Origin: Tenrec ecaudatus
Taxonomy: Eukaryota; Chordata; Mammalia; Afrosoricida; Tenrecidae
Assembly: GCF_050624435.1 (NCBI RefSeq)
Contig: NC_134538.1
Location: forward strand, 126,214,937 to 126,278,936
Direction of reading: 5' to 3'
DNA: 64,000 bases
The notes below the pieces were generated by a model. That model saw only the letters and a list, made by a program, of their open reading frames with translations, made no database searches and was not told the origin of the DNA. The position numbers and the translations under genes are program-made. Positions 23,681 through 35,427 of the stretch are shown one piece after another (the stretch's first letter is position 1; each line of letters opens with the position of its first letter).

Positions 23681-24074
23681 TGTGTATACAATTTACTAGT
23701 CATTAAAACAAATTCTGATCACCATAAGAGAAGATCACACTCTTTGTCATTAGGCATTGCCACAAGCACTTTGCAAGAAGGAGCCTTTCTAAAGTGAATG
23801 CAACCCTGTTCTAAGACCTGAATCTAACTAATCAAGTCCTTCTTAAAGGGGCAATGTTAGTCCCCCTCCAAAAGCATTTTGTGGCTGAGCCTGCCAATCC
23901 TTGTGTCCATTCATTTAAGTAAAGTGGGCCCCATTAAATCTTCCCAGCTAACTATTTTAAAACTACTGATTCAGAAAATATGAGTATGCTTCCCAATTAG
24001 GTAAGATTACTCCTAGCATCCTTCGTGCTAATAAATAAGTTTGCTGGTGCTGATGATGAGCCCAGTGGGTTATA

Positions 24075-24210
24075 TACTGGGTTATCTAACTCCAACATCA
24101 ACCATTTCAACCCACCTGCCGCTCTGCAGGAGAAAGAAGACCGCCTCAGAGAGCAGTTCGACTCTGTCCTGCAGGATTTCTGTAAGCGGGAAGCAACTGG
24201 ATGGCAGGGT
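24075..24210 (+). mobile_element. AfroSINE fragment, internally deleted
   Basis: The head-body junction 'tttcaacccacctgccgctc' is followed by 'tgcaggagaaagaagac', then directly by 'gcagttcgactctgtcctgc'. The fragment ends near 'agcaactggatggcaggg'. The middle body is missing. Confidence 0.6.
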
Positions 24211-24289
24211 GTGCTTTGGTCTGTATGGTGCAGATTGTCAGTATTTAAAACAGTACCCACAATGCCCTAAGAATGTGAGTTCCTTGTGG

Positions 24290-24470
24290 TGGTGGTGGTT
24301 TGTTGTCATGGAGTCCATTCTGACTCACGGTGACCCGTGTGTGCAGAGGTGAACTCCATCTGGGATTTTCAGACTGTGAGCTTTCAGAGCACATTGCCAC
24401 CCCTCCCTCCTGAGGAGCTTCTGGGTGGGCTAGAAACACCCGCTTTGGGTTAGCAGTATTTACCCTTTAG
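24290..24470 (-). mobile_element. AfroSINE copy
   Basis: Reverse-strand tail 'ggagtccattctgactcacg', a degraded body, and the head end 'tgggtgggctagaaacaccc' plus 'ctttgggttagcagtattta'. Confidence 0.7.
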
Positions 24471-24474
24471 CTCA

Positions 24475-25350
24475 ACCATGGACTCCTATTCCTAGTGAAG
24501 AGACTTTAAGGACCCCAAGCTACAGGCATACTGAACCTCCTGAATCCAGGAACAGAAAGTTGTAAGACCAAAGAAGTGAGAAAGGGGTGCCAGAGAAAGA
24601 AGAGCCTCAGCAGGAAACAGAGTGGTGGGTGTCCCACAGAGTACCTAAAGCAGCTAAAGGCTCAGCAGGAAACAGTGGTGGGCTTCCCACAGAGCAACGA
24701 AAGCAAGCAGAAAGCTCACTCATGAAGTGATCCAAGACACTTAATGGGGGACTAAGGTTTGCTGACCCTCAAATCTAGAGCTGAACACCTGTGGATTGAG
24801 GCTAATGGCAGCGTGGCATGCCCTTTGGGCATTTATTGGTAGTGCTAAAAGCACTCTGTAACATTGTCCAGCCAGGACAGAGGCCAAGGGGCCATGTGGC
24901 TAAGAAGCCAAGGACCAGAGAGAAGGGTGTCTGCAGCAATGACTAGGAAGAGGCTATCCTGACTAGAAGAACTATGTCCTGATGATTTCTAAACTTCAGT
25001 TGTAACCTGTTAACTTCCCTAACAAACCCCATCATTGTGAGTTTGTTCTGTCAGCTCTGTGTGGCCATTGTATTGAATTACTGAACCTAGCTGAGAATTA
25101 GAGAGTGCTATTGGGAGGGAGGGTCGGTGGCCAGATTGGGAAGGAAGCTTGGAGAGTGGAGTCATTTCTGACATCTGCCTCATAGCAACTGACCTGGGCA
25201 GATGTGGATGGACGAATCCTGCTTCTCACTTGTGAAGGTGGAGGAAGTCAGACCAGATTGTCATCCCACGTCCTTTTAAAATTAACTCACCCTGCCAGAA
25301 ATGTGGACACTTGGTTAAAGCACCTCAAAAATGTTCATTTAAACTCCCTA
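24475..25350. other. intergenic, no supported feature
   Basis: Contains a short imperfect internal duplication: 'ggctcagcaggaaacagtgg' near 24660 resembles sequence near 24607. No gene or classified repeat seen. Confidence 0.4.
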
Positions 25351-25354
25351 GGAT

Positions 25355-25655
25355 TTGTACATCGCATCAGGTAAATCTGCTGCACGAGACCTCTATAAAG
25401 TGTTGGAAGGCAAGAATATTACTTTGAGGACTGCCATAAACTGGACCTGTGCTATGGTATTTTGAATCACATCATATGCATGTGACAATTAGACACTGAA
25501 TAAGTAAGAGTGGAGAAAAAATTGACGCATTGAATTGTGGTGCCGGCAAAGAATATTGAAAGTACCATGGGCTGCCAAAAGGACAAGCCAGTCTGCCTTG
25601 GAAGAAGTACGTCCAGTGTGCTCCTTAGAGGCAAGAATGTCAAGATTGCATCTCA
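25355..25655 (+). mobile_element. RTE (BovB-like) LINE 3' part, left segment
   Basis: Matches the C-terminal region of RTE LINEs: 'ataaagtgttggaaggcaag', then 'aattgtggtgccggcaaaga', 'agtaccatgggctgccaaaa' and 'tctgccttggaagaagtacg'. The same blocks recur in the RTE copy at 42480-42700. It breaks at 25655 and resumes at 32036, where an L1 inserted. Confidence 0.85.
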
Positions 25656-25656
25656 T

Positions 25657-27330
25657 TTCCTATTTAAATAGTACTGGAAGTCCTAGCTAACAACATACAA
25701 CAAAGGAAAGATATTAAAGGTATTCAGCTGGGAAAGGAAGAGGCGAAATTATCATTATTTGCAGACAATATGATTCTATATATCAAAGATCCCTTAAACT
25801 CCACAAGCGGAGTGTTAGAAGCAATAGAGGAATATGGCAGAGTGGCAGGATACAAAATCAACAACAGCGTCTATTGGACTGCTCTACACATCAGACAAGA
25901 TCACAGAAGAGACGATTAAAAAGGTAGTGTCCTTTACAATAGCCAAGCACAAATGGAAATACCTAGGGATATACCTGACTAAAAAAATGAAAGATTTGTA
26001 TGAGGAAAATTATAAAACACTATTTCAAGAAATCAAGGGTGACCTCAACAAATGAAAGAATATCCCATGCTCGTGGCTTGGCAGACTCGATATAGTAAAG
26101 ATGTCAGTTCTGCTCAAGGCATGATATAAATTCAATGCTATCCCAATATGAATACCACCATCATTCTTCAAAGAATTGGAAAAACAGATTACCAACTTCA
26201 TATGGAGAGGGAAGAAGCCCAGAATTAGCAGAGATCTCCTCAAGAAGAAGGACAAAGTGGGAGGGCTTGCTCTACCTGATTTCAGCACGTACTATAAGGC
26301 CACAGTAGTCCAAACAGTGTGGTACTGGCATAATGACAGATAGTCAGACCAATGGAAAAGAGCTGGAGACTCAGAAATAAAAACATCAGCATACAGGCAA
26401 CTGATCTTTGATAAGGGCCCAAAAATATTAAATGAGAAGCAGATACCATCTTCAATAAATGGTGCTGGAATAAATGGATACCTACCTGCAGAAAAATGAA
26501 GCAAGACCCCTACCTCACTCCATGCACAAGAATAAACTCAAGGTGGATCACAGACCTTGAGATAAAACCCCAAACAATTAGGGCCATTAATGAGGGAATT
26601 GGGACAAACCTGAGAAACTTGGCACAGGGAATATATAGGCTATCAGAAATAGGGAAGGATACAAATACAGAGGAGTGACAAATAGACAAGTGGGATATAC
26701 TGATGATAAGACACCTGTGTATATCGAAAGAATTCACCAAGAGAGTTAGAGTCCACCGAATGGGAAAACATCTTTAGCAATGACACATCAGACAAGGGCT
26801 TATTACTAAAATCTACAATACTTTGAAAGCTTACAATAAGAGAAAAACTAATTGCCCACTGAGGAGGTGGGCAAAGGACCTGAACAGAAGTTTCACAGAG
26901 TCTGAAATCCGAATGGCCAATAAACATATGAGAAAATGTTCCTGATCATTAGCCATAAGAGAAATGCAAATCAAAACAACTATGAGATACCACCTAACAC
27001 CCTCAAAGATATCCCAATCCAAAAAATTAGAAAGCAACAAATGTTGGAGGGGCTGTGGTGAGACAGGAACTCTCATCCACTGCTGGCGGACTTGTAGGTA
27101 TGTACAGCCACTATGGAAATCGATTTGGCGATTTCTAAAACAGATGGAAATTGAGTTACCAACAACCCAGCAATCCCCCTATTGGGCATATACTCAGAAG
27201 AAGCAAGAAACAAACCATGGCCAGACATCTGTGCTCCAGTGTTCATTGCGGCACAGTTCACAATCACAAGGAGTTGGAAACTACCCAAATTTCCATCAAC
27301 AGATGAATGGATTAAAAAACTGTGGTACAT
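25657..27330 (+). pseudogene. L1 ORF2 fragment (reverse transcriptase/C-terminal), broken
   Basis: ORF2 of L1 encodes an endonuclease-reverse transcriptase. Only the part from the RT palm onward is present. The RT motif near 25758 carries Asn in place of the second catalytic Asp. Downstream, the 25834-26055 frame (73 codons) keeps recognisable L1 sequence ('YLGIYLTKKMKDLYEENYK'), and later parts lie in other frames. The Trp-rich C-terminal region '[20 protein letters not shown]' sits near 27044-27100. Multiple frameshifts and stops. The missing end continues at 29299. Confidence 0.88.
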
Positions 27331-29298
27331 GTGCCCGCCATGAGCTAACCACGCCAAAGCCAGCCCCTGGGGGCATGCAGCAGAGTGGCAGGGGAAGCAG
27401 AGCAATGAAGTCCCCAGGGATAGAGGAGGTGCCAGGGCATGGCACCCCATCAGACTTGACTGAAAAGCACCTGTGAAGGAAAACAAACAGACCCTGAACT
27501 ATTCATATGTTTATGTGTGTGTTGTTGTTGTTGTTGTTGTAGCTATTGTTTTACTTTCTGTTGGTGCTTCGTGTTACTCGATCTTGTGATGGTACATAGC
27601 ATGTCTACCTGGAAGGGATAGGTGGAATAAGCAGGCCAGAAGAGAGAACAGCAGGATGACAGGTCTGGGGGGAAATGAGGGTAGGGGTGGCAGGGGGAAA
27701 AGAAGAGGATGTTAACAAGCCCAGGGACAAGGGAATAATAAGTGATCCAAAATCAGTCTCAAGGAGGGTGTGGGAGGTCTGGCAGGGCTGGATCAAGGGC
27801 AATGTAACCGAGAGGAATTCTTAAAACCCTAATGAAGGCAGAACATGATAGTGGGACAAGAGGATGGTACAAAGAAACAGAGGAAAGAACTAGAAGGCAA
27901 AGGGTAGTCATAGAGATTTAAACACAGACATACAAAGATGTAAATATATTTATATACGAGGGGGGAATAGATCTATGTACATCTATTTATAGTTTTAGTA
28001 TTAAGGAAACAAACGGACAGTGGGCCCCTTGCTCAAGTATTCCCTCAACACAAGAACACTTTGTTCTAACAATTCAGCAGTCTGAGATGCTCATCTGCCT
28101 GGCACGGTCGCTGATGACAATGGGTGCACAGGCAAATGGGGTGAAGAAAGCTGATAGTGCCCAGCTACCAAAAGACATAGCACCTGAAGTCTTAAAGACC
28201 TGAAGATAAGCAAGCAGACATCTAGTTGAGAGACAACAAAACCCACGTGAAAGAAGTCCACCAGCCTGTCCTGACTAGATCACTGAGGACAAGTGGGTGC
28301 AAACAAAGCTGATGGTGCCCGGCTATCAAATGATATAGCATCAGGGGTCTTAAGGTTTGAAGACAATCATGTGGCCATCTAACTAAGAAACAACAAAGCA
28401 CACAAGGAAGAAGTACACCAGCCTACCCCAACGCGAACGCTGAAGACAAAGTGGGTGCAAGGGAAAGTGCAGTGAAGAAAGCAAAATATATAGAATCTGG
28501 GGTCCCATAAGTTGGAAGATAAACAAGAGGCCATCTAACTGAAAAATAACAAAGCCCGCATGGAAAATGCACACCAGCCTATGAGATGACAAGGCATCGA
28601 AGGGATCAGGTATCAGGCATCAAAGACAACAACAACAAAATCATAACATTGTGAATAAGGGGGAGTGCAGAGTGGGTATCCAGGGCCCATCTGGGGTAAA
28701 TTAGACATCCCCTTGCAGAAGGGTTGTGGGGAGGTGACGAACCAGTCAGAGTGTAGTGAAGCAACGATGAAACATACAATTTTCCTCTGGTTCTTGAATG
28801 CTTCCTCACCCCACTATCATGATCCTAAATCTAACTGGCTGGACCAGGAGATGTTCACTGACATGGATAGGAACTGGAAATACGGGGAATCCAGGACAGA
28901 TGAGCCCCTCAGGAACAGTGATGAGAATGGTGATATTGGGAAGGTGGAGGGAGGGTGAGGGAGAAGCAGGAAACAGATGACAAGGTCTACATGTAACCTC
29001 CTCCCTGAAGGACGGACAGCGGAGAACTGGGTGAGGAAGACACCAGATGGTGTAAGATATGATAAAATAATAATTATTTATAAATTATCAAGGGTTCAGG
29101 GGGAGGAGGGAGTGGGGAGGGAGGAGAAAATGAGTAGCTGATGCCAGGGGCTCAGGTGGAGAGTGGGTGTTTTGAGAATGATGATGGCAACATATGTACG
29201 AATGTGCTGGACACAAATGATGTATGTACGGATTGTAAAAAGAGTTGTATGAGTCCCTAATAAAATGATTTTTTAATGTAAAAAACAAACTGGTACAT
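27314..29298 (+). mobile_element. inner L1 3'-end insertion, three short modules
   Basis: A second L1, made only of 3' UTR, inserted in the last part of the outer L1's ORF2. The near-duplicate flanks are aaaaaactgtggtacat (27314-27330) and aaaaacaaactggtacat (29281-29298). Joining the flanks restores ORF2 ('WIKKLWY' to 'MEYYALLKSS'). This copy has three module-like units starting near 28131, 28290 and 28455, shortened to about 165 bp each. A (TTG)n run lies at about 27521-27540 and a G-rich tract at 29097-29130. Confidence 0.87.
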
Positions 29299-32035
29299 AC
29301 ATACAATGGAGTACTATGCTTTGCTAAAGAGCAGTGATGAACACATGAAGCAGATCGCCGCATGGGAAGAATTGGAGGAAATTATACTAAATGAAGTAAG
29401 CCAAGCACAAAAGGACAAGCATAACATGAGTCCACTGAGGTAAGTTTACATATATATAAAGAAAGAACAGAAAGGTAAACGCAAAAGCGACACAGGGAAA
29501 AAACTATTGTATACAAACACTCCAGGGGTGAGGTCCAGGTAGTATGGTCCAGATAAACCAACTCCAGGGGTACATATGATAGCCACCTAAAAAGGGGGTG
29601 GAGGGAGGAAAGAGGAAAGAAAAAAAATGTGTGATGGGGGAATAGGGCACTGACTCACCCAAGGGGAGGGTATTGTTTGTGTCTCCACAGGGAAAGAGGG
29701 ACCAGATATAAAGCCAGTGCCAGACGAATGCAGTGTGCCAGCAAGGAGTGGGGAGCCAGTGGAGGGGCCTGAGGGCTAGGCCCTCATACCAGCTATGTGG
29801 ACAACTGCCCCTCCCCCCAGAAGAATTTACTTGAGAGGACGGCACTGAAGCTGCAGCTAGGGGAGAGGGGCATGTTAGATCAGAGCAAATGGGAGAAAAT
29901 GAAGGGGGAGGAAGAGAATGGAACACATCCTGGCCCATCAGGCCTGGAGAACGATATCCCTTCTCCGAACAGCCAATGGACAGAGTGGACAATATGGCTG
30001 ATCCCACTATGAGACACGCCGTCCCTTGATGACCCAGGGCCCTAAGGGGGACAACACTGGAGACTCAGTGTCGGGACTGGTCCAGACTGACCCTGTGACA
30101 CCAAGGCAAACCACTAAAAGCGTGCGGCAGAGCAACCGTGGGGGCAGAGGAGGGAGCCCCTGAGGGAGTACAAAGGACAGACTCTGGGGCCAAAGCATGG
30201 TACCCCATTGGACCTGACTGAAGGACACGCCTAGAGATAAAAAAATCAGACCTTGATTTATTTACAGGTTTTTCTTTCTTTTAAAAATTTTTAAATTAAT
30301 TTATTCTTCTATGGGTAATTGGTTTCCTTTTTTGTTGTCATCGCTGTGTTCTCACTCATCACCTATCTTGCTAAGACTTGAATTTTGGTGCATATTATTA
30401 TCTCTACAGATCTATCTAGATAAGATAGACTGGATGAACAGTCTGGAGGAGAAAACAACAGGACCAATGGTTCCGGGGGGACACGGGAGAGGGGAAGGCA
30501 GGGGTAAGGAGGTTGTGCTGACCAACCCAGGGAAAGAGGAGCAACAAGTGATACAAAATCAGTGGCAAGGAGGGTGTGAGAGGCCTGGTAGGGATTCAGC
30601 AAGGGCAAGGTAACCAAGAGAAATTACCGAAACCCAAATGAAGACTGGGCATGATAGTGGGACAAGAGGAAAGTAAAAGGAAATAGAGGAAAGAACTAAG
30701 TGACAAAGGTATTTATAGAGGTCTAAAGACTGGAATGTACATATGTAAATATATATAAGAGTGTGGGGAAACAGATCTACATACATATATTTATAGGTTT
30801 AGTATTAAGGCAGCAGATGGACATTGGGCCTCCACTCAAGCACTTACTCAATGCAAGAACACGTTGCTCTATTAAACTGGCATTCCAGGATGCACACCTT
30901 CCCGACACGCTTGCTGAAGAAAAATGTGTGCATAGGCAAATGTGGTGAAGAAAGCTGACGGTGCCTGGCTAGCAAAAGACATAGCGTCCGGGGGTCTTAA
31001 AGGCTTAAAGATAAACAAGGGGCCATCCAGCTGAGAAGCATCAAAGCCCACATGGAAGAAACACACCAGCCCGTCTGACCACGAGGTATAGAAGGGACCA
31101 GTTATCAGACATCAAAGAACTAAAAATAATATCAGTGGGTGCCCACCTTCCTGATACGATCACGGAAGACAAGCATGTGCATAAGCAAAGGTGGTGAAGA
31201 AAGCTAATGGTGCCCATCTATCAAAAGATATAGCGTCTGGGGTCTTAAAGGTTTGAAGATAAACAAGTGGCCATCTAGTTCAGAAGCAACAAAGTCTACA
31301 TGGAAGAAACACGCCAGCCTGTGTGACCATGAGCTGTCGAAGGAATCAGGTATCAAGCATCAAAGAACAAAAAATCATGTCATTGTAAATGTGGGTGAGT
31401 GCAGAGTGGAGACTCAAAGCCCATCAGTAGGCAACCGGACACCCCCTTACTGAAGGGTTGTGGGGAAAAGATGAGCCAGTCAGGGTGCAGGGTACCAATG
31501 ATGAAACATATAACTTTCCTCTAGTTCTTAAATGCTTCCCCTCTTCCCCGCACACTATCATGATCCCAATTCTACCTTACAAATCTGGCTAGACCAGAGG
31601 ATGTACATTGATACAGATAGCAACTGCAAACACAAGGAATCCAGGACAGATGACTCCTTCAGGACCAGTGGTGAGAGTGGCGAAGCCTGGAGGGTGGAGG
31701 GAATGTGGGGTAGAAAGGGGAAACTGAATATAAGAATCTACGTATAGCCTCCTCCCTGGGGGATGGACAGCAGAGAAGAGGGTGGGGGGAGACATCGGAG
31801 AGTGTAACATATGACAAAATAATAATAATTTATGAATGATGAAGGGTTCATGAGGTAGGGGGGAGTGGGGAAGAAGGGGGAAAATGAGCAGCTGATATTA
31901 AGGGCTAAAGTAGAAGGCAAATGTTTTGAGACTGATGATGGCAACAAATGTACATATGTGCTTGACACAATGGATGGATGTATGGATTATGATAAGAGTT
32001 GTGCAAGCCCCAATAAAATGATTAAAAATGTATAT

Positions 32036-32285
32036 ATTTCATCTCACATACTATGGAAGTTTTGCCAGGAGAACTCAGTCCCTGGGGAAGGACATCGTGC
32101 TTGGTTAAGGAGAGGGGCAGAGAAAGAGGGGAAGACCCTCAGTGAGATGGATGGACACAGCAGCTGTTACAATGGGCTCATGCACAGGAACAATTGTGAG
32201 GATGGCGCAGGACTGGGCAGCATTTCATTCTGCGGTGCACAGGCCGTGGCTTGGAACCAACTGGACAGCACCTAACAACAACAAG
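32036..32285 (+). mobile_element. RTE (BovB-like) LINE 3' end, right segment
   Basis: Continues the RTE piece ending at 25655: 'tactatggaagttttgccag', 'cagtccctggggaaggacat', then the 3' terminus 'cttggaaccaactggacagc' and 'acctaacaacaacaa'. The terminal ACC TAA CAA CAA tail is typical of RTE elements, and the AfroSINE tail resembles it. Confidence 0.87.
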
Positions 32286-32502
32286 GATTTATGCTATTCA
32301 CTCCCCCTCCTCCCTTTTGTTGCTCTTTGTAGAATTTTTCGAATCTCATTTCCTCCCTGGGTTCTGTGTTTCCATTTTTCCTTCTTCCCCAACCCTCTGA
32401 ATTCTGCCCTTGAGTAAACGCTGCCCTTTTAATTGTAAGTGGTTGCTTATTCTAACTCAGCTCTGAGTTCAGTCCCAGATCTAAGGGGTGCCTGAGAGCA
32501 TA

Positions 32503-32737
32503 GTCTTGGGCAGGGGTCCTCAAACTTTTTAAACAGGGGGGCAGTCACTGTCCCTCAGACCCGTTGGAGGGCCGGACTATAGTTTAAAAAAACAAATTAT
32601 GAACAAATTCCTATGCATAACTGCACATATCTTATTTTTAAGTAACAACCAAAATGGGACAAAAACACCTGGTGGGTCAGATAAATGTCCTCGGTGGGCC
32701 GCATGTGGCCCGTGGTTTGAAGATGCCTGGTCTTCGA
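32503..32737 (-). mobile_element. OposCharlie1-like hAT MITE
   Basis: A 219-bp element (32511-32729) with CAGGGGTCCTCAAACTT at one end. At the other end, after 'ggtgggccgcatgtggcccg', the complementary terminus is degraded. It is the reverse-orientation partner of the copy at 17397. Flanking 8-mers gtcttggg and gtcttcga match at 6 of 8. Confidence 0.85.
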
Positions 32738-32739
32738 GG

Positions 32740-33390
32740 TTCTACCAATTTCTATCCAACTAATAAGCCAGGTTTCTTTTATGATTTTTGAGTTCTGTTC
32801 CTCATTTTTCTTCCACTCTCCCCAGGGCCTTCTAATTGTGAGCCTTTGAGGAGCAGTAGGTAGTAGTTCTAGTCTCAGAATTGTGGAGACTGATGTTTGT
32901 GTAGTCTCTTAGTCTACTGGGCACATTGTTTTTTCCATATGTCTTTCAATTCTCCTCCTTCATTTGCCCTCCAGATGGGGAGAGACTAGTATTTGCATCT
33001 TAGATGGCTGCACGGGAGCTTGTATAACCCCAGGCACTACTCACCAAAGCAGAATGTACAACATTGGTTTTGTAGCCTATATTATATCAATTGACCTTGG
33101 GGTCCCCTGAAACTAAGGTCCGGATCCCCAGGCCCAGCAACTTGCTCCCTTAGGTGTTTGGTTATGTCTAAGAACTCTTAATAACTTTATCCCCATATGC
33201 TCCTCCAAATTCATGAATACATTTGTAGGGAAGGTAAGTACACATAGACTGACTGACATTAACTTACCCCTTATATGTGACATACTGAAGTCATTACATG
33301 CTTAAATGAGTTTTTCAAGTTCTTCTTTGTCTATTTTTTTGCCTTCATGTTAAAACGAAAACAAGAACCTCCTAGCATGGACTATATTCC
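32740..33390. other. intergenic, no supported feature
   Basis: No gene or classified repeat recognised. Confidence 0.45.
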
Positions 33391-33394
33391 AGTT

Positions 33395-34000
33395 ATCTTT
33401 TGCGATGTAACAAACCATCCTGAAATTTAATGGAGAACAGAGTTTTTGTCGGGTGGTGAAAACTTTGGAAAACAATAGTGGTGTGGGCCATATGGCATTA
33501 TATGATCAATGCCACTGGATTTTACAGTTGAAGTGATTTAAAATGGAAACTGCTATGATGTATATTTTACCACAGTTTATAAATGGAGTAAAGCAGAAAT
33601 GATAGTTTATTTTGGTCACGAGTGCCCATTTGTGCGGGCTCAGAAAAGGCAGTTGTCTCCTGCATGTTCTACTATCTTAGGGCCTCTGCTGGGAAACGGT
33701 GGTGGGTGCTTGCAACATATGACTCACTTGTCTGCCATCTGGGCTTGGTTGGCTCACATCTGGGCGCCATAGCACAGTGGAGCTGAAGCTCTGTCTGTGA
33801 TCTCGCCTGGTATTGGGATTCCGACAGCATGGTGGCAATGCTCCCAGAGGGAGCACTCCAAGAGCAGGTGCTCCCAGAGAACCAGATGGAAGTTCATGGC
33901 CTCCTCGGGCTAGGTTTTGAAACCACACAGCCTTGTTTCCACAGTGTTCTCTTGGTCACAGGCCATCCCAAATTCAAGGAGAGAGGAATCAGATCCTACC
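33395..34000. repeat. diverged interspersed repeats, partly L1M-like
   Basis: The stretch 33470-33600 ('atcaatgccactggatttta', 'gtatattttaccacagttta') resembles an ancient L1M 3' end. The flanks ('cagttatcttttgcgatgta' at 33394 and the following 33620-33960 sequence) look like another old repeat that the L1M interrupted. Names are uncertain. Confidence 0.4.
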
Positions 34001-34189
34001 CCAAGAAGAGCAGCAGTCGGTCGGTCCCCTTGCCGGAAACAAGTAGAATGATAGTTGTTGCCCATTTCTATGGCAACACACAATCTACCACAAGCCCCTG
34101 AGCCCCCGTTCCTTCACAAACTCATGTTTAACTTAGATATGGAGCCATCACTAAGCTAATAATGATAGTGTAACAGACTACAGTCGATC

Positions 34190-34376
34190 AGGGGTCAGCA
34201 AATTGCAGTCCACCTGCTGTTTTTATAATAGTGTATTAGAGCACAGCCGTACCCATCTGTTCGTGGGGCTGTTTTCACATTCCCACAGCAGAGTGGAACA
34301 GTTATGATGGAGACTGTATGGCTCACAAAGAACAAAATGATCACTTTCTGACTCTTCACAGAAACCGTTGGTTAAC
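34190..34376 (+). mobile_element. ancient hAT-Charlie-type fragment
   Basis: Starts 'caggggtcagcaaattgcag'. It continues with 'gtgtattagagcacagccgt', 'acccatctgttcgtggggct' and 'actcttcacagaaaccgttg', the same ancient element as 9185-9372 but with its left end present. Confidence 0.6.
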
Positions 34377-34542
34377 TAACCTCATCCACCGTGGGTCCCT
34401 AAGGAGACAACCCCTCCCAATGGGGTAGGAAGAGTGTGTACCCAAAAGCCCATGTCATGTCCCTTTTGTTAGCAGGAAGCAGCCAGAGGGTCATCACCCT
34501 GTACCCACAAAGCCTTGGGTCCATGCTCCTTCAGTGGGGAAA

Positions 34543-35164
34543 TGTTAGGTAGCTGGCTTAGGGACCGGGGTTGTGCCTCCCATTGGCTGCAGAGGCCCAA
34601 AGGGAGGAGGTTGGAAAGAAACCAGACAACCACTGAACACCTGTGAAGACCCCAAACTGAGCATGCTCATACTCAAGCCCCCTAGCCAGGTGAGATGTAC
34701 ACCTGGATGCCCAAACTAGGCCCAGGCTCATGACATCACACAGGCGGGCCTAACTCAGCCAATGAGGCCAACCAATCCCATCAACCACTCCTCCTCAGCC
34801 AGAGGTTTGAAATATCCTGGCTGTGGAAAGGCCTTGCTCTCTCTTACCCTGTTCCTGGTCAGAGTCAGGTGTAGGGGGAGGGTCTCTCTCTCCCCCACGG
34901 AGATGCACATGTGCCTGCTCCGGGCCTACTTGGGGTCCACAACCTCGGGGCCTACTTGGGGCCCACAACCTCGGGGCCCACATGCTCTTACCTCTAGACT
35001 CTAGAATTCTTGGGCTTCTGGCCTCCTGGGATTCCCCATCACCTCCCAGTTCCCCACGTGTGGGTGTTCTTTTACACATAGGTGTTGATGCCCAGCTGTG
35101 AATCCCTTTGTGACTGTAAAACCTGAAACCTGTCTTGTCCTTCATAAAAACCCACTTGATCACA
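34543..35164 (+). mobile_element. candidate solitary retroviral-type LTR
   Basis: A 622-bp unit starts TGT and ends ACA, flanked by the 4-bp repeat GAAA on each side (34539-34542 and 35165-35168), as in class I endogenous retroviruses. It contains CCAAT motifs near 34760-34780, a TATA-like 'gaaatatcc' near 34808, and CT-rich sequence just downstream. It has an internal 26-bp duplication near 34922-34975. No retroviral coding sequence adjoins it. No second copy exists in the window to confirm the borders; orientation is inferred from the promoter-like order. Confidence 0.45.
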
Positions 35165-35169
35165 GAAAG

Positions 35170-35425
35170 AAAGAGAGTGGGGGAGGGAAGAAAAAGTCGG
35201 TTAACTTCTGCAATAAATTCTAGTACAAAGCATTTGGTCAGTACTATAAAAAGAAAATTAAGTTTTAGGGGGAATTCCAAGGGAGTTGTCACCATAAAAA
35301 GGATCAAATGTAGAGTTCATGGTATTCAAAGATGTATTCATCTTTGCCTACAGATGGAAGGTAACGTATACGGCTATGGAGAGAATGGCTAAGGGCCCAC
35401 CCAGAAGAGGTGTTCCCTTACAGCC
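35170..35425. other. intergenic, no supported feature
   Basis: Short AT-rich sequence with no recognised element. Confidence 0.4.
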
Positions 35426-35427
35426 AC

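Larger units (their letters stand above)
25645..32046 (+). mobile_element. 5'-truncated L1 inserted in RTE, itself split by another L1
   Basis: The outer L1 occupies 25656-27330 and resumes at 29299-32035. The first part is the second half of ORF2 (reverse transcriptase core onward). The second part holds the ORF2 C-terminus, with a stop at about 29441, and a ~2.6-kb 3' UTR with two modules (near 30940 and 31187, ~249 bp apart). The flanking duplication is attgcatctca (25645-25655) and atttcatctca (32036-32046), 10 of 11 matching. The RT active-site motif reads F-A-D-N at 25758-25769 instead of F-A-D-D, and there are frameshifts, so the copy is inactive. Confidence 0.88.

Noticed and set aside
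26964-27476. 170-codon plus-strand frame
   Set aside because: It fuses broken L1 ORF2 to the 3' UTR of a second L1 at the insertion junction 27330. Not a gene.
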